A DNA stretch of 9,367 nucleotides. Source: Planctomycetaceae bacterium. Lineage in GTDB: Bacteria; Planctomycetota; Planctomycetia; Pirellulales; JAEUIK01. A program made the position numbers and the translations under genes. Positions 5,491-9,367 of the stretch are shown here, piece after piece. The notes under the pieces are model-generated. The model had not been told where the DNA came from and ran no database searches. It saw only the letters and a program-made list of their open reading frames with translations. Location: contig WGDQ01000279.1 of NCBI GenBank assembly GCA_015493185.1, positions 1-9,367 on the forward strand. Reading direction: 5' to 3'. Each line of letters begins with the position of its first letter. Position 1 is the first letter of the stretch.

Positions 5491-6225
5491 ATGAGCGACC
5501 AGCAAAGCGCCGTGATGATCGAGGCCGATGGGCTGTCCAAGTTTTATGGCGATTTTGCTGCCTGCCGCGACGTGACCTTCACGATCCGCAAGGGTGAAGT
5601 CGTGGCCTTTCTCGGCCCCAACGGCGCGGGCAAGAGCACCACAATGAAGTTGCTCACCGGCTACCTGTCGCCCTCGGAAGGCGTGGCCCGCATTGCCGGG
5701 CACGATATGACGGTGGAGCGTTTGGAAGGGTCGAAGCTGCTTGGCTATTTGCCGGAAAACGGCCCGTTGTACCCCGATATGACGCCTCGCAGTTTGCTTG
5801 AGTTTTTTGCATCGGCCCGGGGTATGACAGGACGCCATCGCGAACAGCGGATCGAGGAGGTGATCGACCTTTGCGATCTCAGCAGCGTGGTGGGCAAGGC
5901 GATCGGCAAGTTGTCCAAGGGCTACCGGCAACGCGTCGGCATGGCGCAAGTGCTGCTGCACGAGCCCGACGTTTTAATTCTGGACGAGCCCACCGCGGGA
6001 TTGGATCCGAATCAAATTCGCGAGGTGCGCGACACGATTCGCAAGCTGGGAGAGAGCAAAACGATTTTGCTTTCGACGCATATTCTGCAAGAGGTCGAAG
6101 CCATGTGCAGCCGGGCGTTGTTCATCAACGAAGGGCGACTGGTATTCGACGGAACGATCGCCGAGCTACGTGGCGATGGCAAACCGTTGGAAGAACGGTT
6201 TCATGAGCTGTCGGGTGTTGCATGA
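5491..6225 (+). CDS. GldA-like ABC transporter ATP-binding protein
   Basis: This 244-residue cytoplasmic ATPase powers an ABC-2 type transporter. It shows Walker A GPNGAGKST (residues 42-50), the Q-loop region GYLPEN (85-90, with the Glu typical of GldA/NatA-like proteins as I recall), the signature LSKGYRQRVG (141-150), Walker B VLILDEP (161-167), the D-loop GLD (170-172) and the switch His in STHILQ (His197). All key residues are intact. The ATG at 5491 is preferred over a GTG at 5479 because GAGGAG at 5474-5479 is then a usable ribosome site 11 bases upstream, whereas with the GTG it would overlap the start. The next gene on the same strand is a GldF-GldG type membrane protein, so this is almost certainly its ATPase subunit. 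Other GldA-like or NosF-like ATPases look similar. The substrate is unknown. Confidence 0.93.
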   Translation: MSDQQSAVMIEADGLSKFYGDFAACRDVTFTIRKGEVVAFLGPNGAGKSTTMKLLTGYLSPSEGVARIAGHDMTVERLEGSKLLGYLPENGPLYPDMTPRSLLEFFASARGMTGRHREQRIEEVIDLCDLSSVVGKAIGKLSKGYRQRVGMAQVLLHEPDVLILDEPTAGLDPNQIREVRDTIRKLGESKTILLSTHILQEVEAMCSRALFINEGRLVFDGTIAELRGDGKPLEERFHELSGVA

Positions 6226-6558
6226 TGCTTTTTATTCCTTACTGCTTACCCCAAGCTCCAACGATCGATCGGAGCATGGATCGGATTGCCTCGCTCCAAC
6301 CGTGTGCAACGACCGCACGGCGGGCCGTTTGGGCTTTTCTCGACACATTTGTAGTCTGACGCAACCAACCGGAGCTTAGCGGCACCCTATCGAAGCTGAG
6401 CAGCGAAAAAGCGAAGGCGAGTGCGAAAGACGAGTGCGAAGAACAAAAAGCGGAACCTGAAAAATTCTGAAGAGAAGAGATCAACAGTTAAGAACGATTC
6501 AGCAGGTCGAAAAAACCGACGCCACTGAATTGGTCTGGGAACGATACGAGAGCGAGCC
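6226..6558. other. 333-base spacer between ATPase and permease genes
   Basis: No gene is visible. The first half has short inverted repeats (GCTCC 6255-6259 with GGAGC 6271-6275; ACGG 6317-6320 with CCGT 6325-6328, followed by a T-rich stretch). The second half is purine-rich and more A-rich than its surroundings, with a 10-mer CGAGTGCGAA repeated 13 bases apart (6418-6427 and 6431-6440). An in-frame TGA at 6526-6528 separates it from the downstream start. For subunits of one transporter the gap is long, so it may hold a second promoter, a processing site or a lost gene. Confidence 0.5.
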
Positions 6559-9367
6559 ATGAACCTAAGCGTTGTACGCGCCATTTTCGTTCGCAATTTC
6601 ACAAGCTACTTCGCCAATCCAACCGGCTATGTGTTTGTGTGTGTGTTTGTGTTGCTGAGTGGTTTCGCGGCCTTTTGGCCTGATGAGTTTTTCAACGCCA
6701 ACCTGGCGAACCTGAACCAACTGAATCGATACCTGCCCTACATCATACTGGCCTTCATTCCAGCCATCACCATGGGCATTTGGGCCGACGAGCGGCGGCA
6801 GGGCACCGATGAGCTGCTGCTGACCATTCCGGCAGCCGATTTCGACGTGGTGATCGGAAAATATCTGGCTGCCGTGGCCATCTACAGTGTGGCGCTGGTT
6901 TTCTCGGTATCGAACATCATCGTGCTGTTGGTGCTGGGCATGCCCGACCTGGGGCTTTTGCTGGCCAACTATTTCGGCTATTGGCTCGTTGGCCTGGCGA
7001 TGCTGGCCATCGGCATGGTGGCCTCGTTTCTCACACGCAACCTCACCATTGGGTTCATTCTGGGGGCGTTGTTCAACGCGCCGCTGGTGTTTGCTAGTTC
7101 GGCCGAATCGCTGCTGCCCTGGAAGAGCATGGCCAACCTGGCACGTTGGATTCTGCCCGACTCGGTGGGCGACGCGATCGAGGCATTGCCAGAGTATCTG
7201 GCCCGCTGGAGCGTGGCCGAGCAGTTTCAAGATTTTGGCCGCGGCGTGATCAGCATTTCGAGCGTGCTGTTTTTTCTGTTCATCGTTGTTGTAATGCTCT
7301 ATGTGAGCATGGTGCTGATCGCACGGCGTCACTGGACCGGTGCCCGGCGCAGCCGCGAGATGGCTGCTCACTACTTTGTACGCACCGTCGCCTTGACGCT
7401 GGCTTTCTTGGGTGTCAACGTGCTGGTCGCACGCGGCGACATTCGGCTCGACATCACGCAAGGGCGTTTGACCTCGCTTTCTCCGAAAACGCGCGAGCTG
7501 ATCGCCAAGCTCGATCCCGAGCGCCCGGTGTTGATCGAGGCCTACATCAGCCCCGAGGTGCCCGAGTCGTATGTGCAGACGCGGCTCGACCTGATCGCCA
7601 AGCTGCGCGAGTTCGACGCCCTGGGTGGTAGCCGTGTGGACGTGCGCATCTTCAATACCGAGCGGTACAGCGAAGAGGCCGATCGGGCTGAGCGGCAATA
7701 TGGCATCGAGGCCCAACCGGTCGATGTCACCACACGCGGCGCGCTGAAGCGGGAAGAGATTTATTTGGGCGTCGTCGTCATGAGCGGCCTGGAAAAGGTC
7801 GTTGTGCCGTTCGTCGATCGGGGCATTCCGGTCGAATACGAATTGATCCGTTCGATCGTCACCGTAAGCGATCAGAAGCGGAAGAAAATCGGCGTTTTGA
7901 TGACCGATGCCAAGCTCTTCGGCGGTTTCGACATGCAAACCATGTCGCCCAGCCGCAATGAGCTGATCATCGACGAGTTGGAAAAACAGTATGAGGTTGT
8001 GCAGGTCAACGCCGACAGCCCAATTGGCGAAGACATCGACGTGCTGTTGGCCGTGCAGCCATCGTCGCTTTCGCCGCAGCAGATGGAGAACTTCATTGCC
8101 GCGGTGCGAAGCGGCAAGCCGACCGCGATCTTCGAAGATCCCTTCCCGTACCTCGATCCCAACGTGCCGGGCACGCTGGCCCCCAAGCGGCCACAACAAG
8201 GCATGATGGGCATGAACCAACCGCCCGGCGAGAAGGGCAACATCATGCCGCTTTGGAATTTGCTGGGCGTCGATTTCTCGGCCAGCCAGGTGGTGTGGCA
8301 AGACTACAATCCGTATCCGAAAATCAGCCAGTTTCCGCGAGAGTTCGTGTTCGTGGATCAGGGGCAAGGGGGCGACGCGCCCGCCTTCGATCCTCGCGAT
8401 CCGATCACCTCGGGTTTGCAGCAAATGCTGTTTCTCTTTCCCGGTGGCGTGCGGCGGCGGAATGCATCGGACCTGACCTACGTGCCGCTGGTTCGCACCG
8501 GACGCGATACGGGCACGGTTCCGTACAACGAAATCTTGCAACAAAGCTTCTTTGGCCCTGGCGGCTTGAATCCGGCCCGGCGGCAGATTCCGACCCGCGA
8601 GGTTTACGATCTGGCCGTTCGTATCCGCGGCAAACTGAAAAAGGCCGAAAACATGCCGATGTCCGACGAGGGTTCGCCCCTGCGGGCGCAGGCCGATGAC
8701 GCCGACAGCGGCACGTCCGGCGCCGACGCGCCCCGCGATGCGGCCGAGGCCCTTTCCGATCCGTTCAAAAAGACGTCTTCGGACAATGCCTCGGGCGAAG
8801 TGAATGTGGTGCTGGTGACCGACATCGACGTGATGTATTCGGCCTTTTTCGCACTCCGTGCGCGGGGTGAAGATCCTAACGCCGTTGTGAACCTGAACCT
8901 GGATAACGTTACGTTCGTGCTCAACGCGCTCGACGAGCTGGCGGGCGACGACCGCTTTATCGAAATCCGCAAACGACGGCCCGTGCACCGAACCTTGAGC
9001 CAGATTGAGGAATGGACACGCGACGCTCGCGAACGGGCCGACGAGCTGCGCGAGCAGTTCCGTGCCGAATTCCAAAAGAAGCTGGACGAGGAGCAGAAAA
9101 AGCTGGACGAGCGAGTTGCCGAAATCGAAAAGCGAACCGATTTGGACCCTTTGCAGAAGATGCTCGAGGTGCAAACCGCACGTCGCGTGGGCGAAAAGCG
9201 GCTCGAAACGCGTCGCAAACAGCTCGAGATCGAGCGCGATCGTGAAATGGAGAAGGTCGACCGTGAATTGGAGTTGAAAATCCGCTCCGTTCAAGACCGT
9301 GTTCGCCGCGCGGCCGTGTTGTTGCCGACCATTCCGCCGTTGCTGTTGGGCATTCTAGTGTTCTTCC
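6559..9367 (+). CDS. GldF-GldG fusion: ABC-2 permease with GldG-type auxiliary domain (3' end outside window)
   Basis: The frame runs from the ATG at 6559 to the last base without a stop: 936 codons plus one base. GAGAG at 6548-6552 gives a ribosome site 6 bases upstream. Residues 1-265 form an ABC-2 permease of the GldF type: NPTGYVF, about six membrane segments (roughly 20-37, 58-75, 104-131, 135-160, 162-183, 233-257) and the cytoplasmic motif WADERRQGTDELLLTIP (75-91). A seventh segment (about 275-291) leads into a GldG-like part beginning DITQGRLTSLSPKTREL, with a large extracytoplasmic domain (about 300-690). A charged, probably disordered linker (about 695-748) interrupts it. A long coiled coil (about 815-915, repeated KKLDE) is followed by a final membrane helix (from about 918) that the window cuts. 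It should pair with the upstream ATPase. Cargo is unknown, and the family name does not prove gliding. Confidence 0.92.
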   Translation, partial: MNLSVVRAIFVRNFTSYFANPTGYVFVCVFVLLSGFAAFWPDEFFNANLANLNQLNRYLPYIILAFIPAITMGIWADERRQGTDELLLTIPAADFDVVIGKYLAAVAIYSVALVFSVSNIIVLLVLGMPDLGLLLANYFGYWLVGLAMLAIGMVASFLTRNLTIGFILGALFNAPLVFASSAESLLPWKSMANLARWILPDSVGDAIEALPEYLARWSVAEQFQDFGRGVISISSVLFFLFIVVVMLYVSMVLIARRHWTGARRSREMAAHYFVRTVALTLAFLGVNVLVARGDIRLDITQGRLTSLSPKTRELIAKLDPERPVLIEAYISPEVPESYVQTRLDLIAKLREFDALGGSRVDVRIFNTERYSEEADRAERQYGIEAQPVDVTTRGALKREEIYLGVVVMSGLEKVVVPFVDRGIPVEYELIRSIVTVSDQKRKKIGVLMTDAKLFGGFDMQTMSPSRNELIIDELEKQYEVVQVNADSPIGEDIDVLLAVQPSSLSPQQMENFIAAVRSGKPTAIFEDPFPYLDPNVPGTLAPKRPQQGMMGMNQPPGEKGNIMPLWNLLGVDFSASQVVWQDYNPYPKISQFPREFVFVDQGQGGDAPAFDPRDPITSGLQQMLFLFPGGVRRRNASDLTYVPLVRTGRDTGTVPYNEILQQSFFGPGGLNPARRQIPTREVYDLAVRIRGKLKKAENMPMSDEGSPLRAQADDADSGTSGADAPRDAAEALSDPFKKTSSDNASGEVNVVLVTDIDVMYSAFFALRARGEDPNAVVNLNLDNVTFVLNALDELAGDDRFIEIRKRRPVHRTLSQIEEWTRDARERADELREQFRAEFQKKLDEEQKKLDERVAEIEKRTDLDPLQKMLEVQTARRVGEKRLETRRKQLEIERDREMEKVDRELELKIRSVQDRVRRAAVLLPTIPPLLLGILVFF

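Noticed and set aside
4848..5540. Minus-strand frame of 230 codons running into the ABC ATPase start
   Set aside because: It overlaps the true ATPase start antisense, and its translation is highly charged and low in hydrophobic residues with no motif.
6317..6340. Possible intrinsic terminator after the ABC ATPase (ACGG/CCGT stem followed by T-rich DNA)
   Set aside because: The stem is only 4 bp and the T-run is interrupted by GGGC, so it is too weak to call.
6565..9294. Minus-strand open frame of 909 codons
   Set aside because: It is register-aligned antisense to the GldF-GldG gene. It is open only because that gene lacks TTA, CTA and TCA codons. The translation is rich in His, Gln and Arg with no domain pattern, while the sense strand has clear membrane segments, GldG motifs and a coiled coil.

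Overview
The window looks like chromosomal DNA from a planctomycete, most likely of the Pirellulales type. This is inference, from the GC-rich coding style, long gene-free spacers, few clear Shine-Dalgarno sites, an NadB whose N-terminus (PRYLVP...PKR...) fits my memory of planctomycete NadB proteins, and a fused GldF-GldG membrane protein. No search was run. I see no rRNA, tRNA, CRISPR array, transposase or phage gene.

Layout. (1) 1-465, plus strand: C-terminal end of an unrecognised, probably planctomycete-specific protein. (2) 466-1163: about 700 bases without a convincing gene; it holds hairpins, a 26-base pyrimidine tract with a CTTT repeat, and a structured leader in front of nadB. (3) 1164-2798, plus: nadB, L-aspartate oxidase, the FAD enzyme that starts de novo NAD synthesis. 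(4) 2800-2963: a compact 164-bp element with near-perfect 17-bp terminal inverted repeats, filling nearly the whole gap between two convergent genes. (5) 2986-3858, minus: a small exported, probably lipid-anchored protein of the DUF4105 / Lnb N-terminal-domain family. (6) 3859-5490: about 1.6 kb without a convincing gene, with hairpins, dyads and purine/pyrimidine tracts. (7) 5491-6225, plus: GldA-like ABC ATPase. (8) 6226-6558: 333-base spacer. (9) 6559 to the window end, plus: a single open frame of at least 936 codons that fuses a GldF-type ABC-2 permease to a GldG-type auxiliary domain, a coiled coil and a final membrane helix. It has no stop inside the window.

How the genes work together. 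The GldA-like ATPase and the GldF-GldG fusion almost certainly form one ABC-2 type complex: cytoplasmic ATPase, membrane permease and large extracytoplasmic domain. The substrate is unknown. The name comes from Bacteroidetes gliding genes and does not by itself imply gliding. nadB and the DUF4105 gene look like independent single genes that meet tail to tail.

The most interesting points are the 164-bp inverted-repeat element after nadB, the stand-alone Lnb-domain lipoprotein, the GldF-GldG fusion, the possible structured leader of nadB, and a pyrimidine-rich tract on the sense strand in all three long upstream regions. I found no clearly new multi-gene system.
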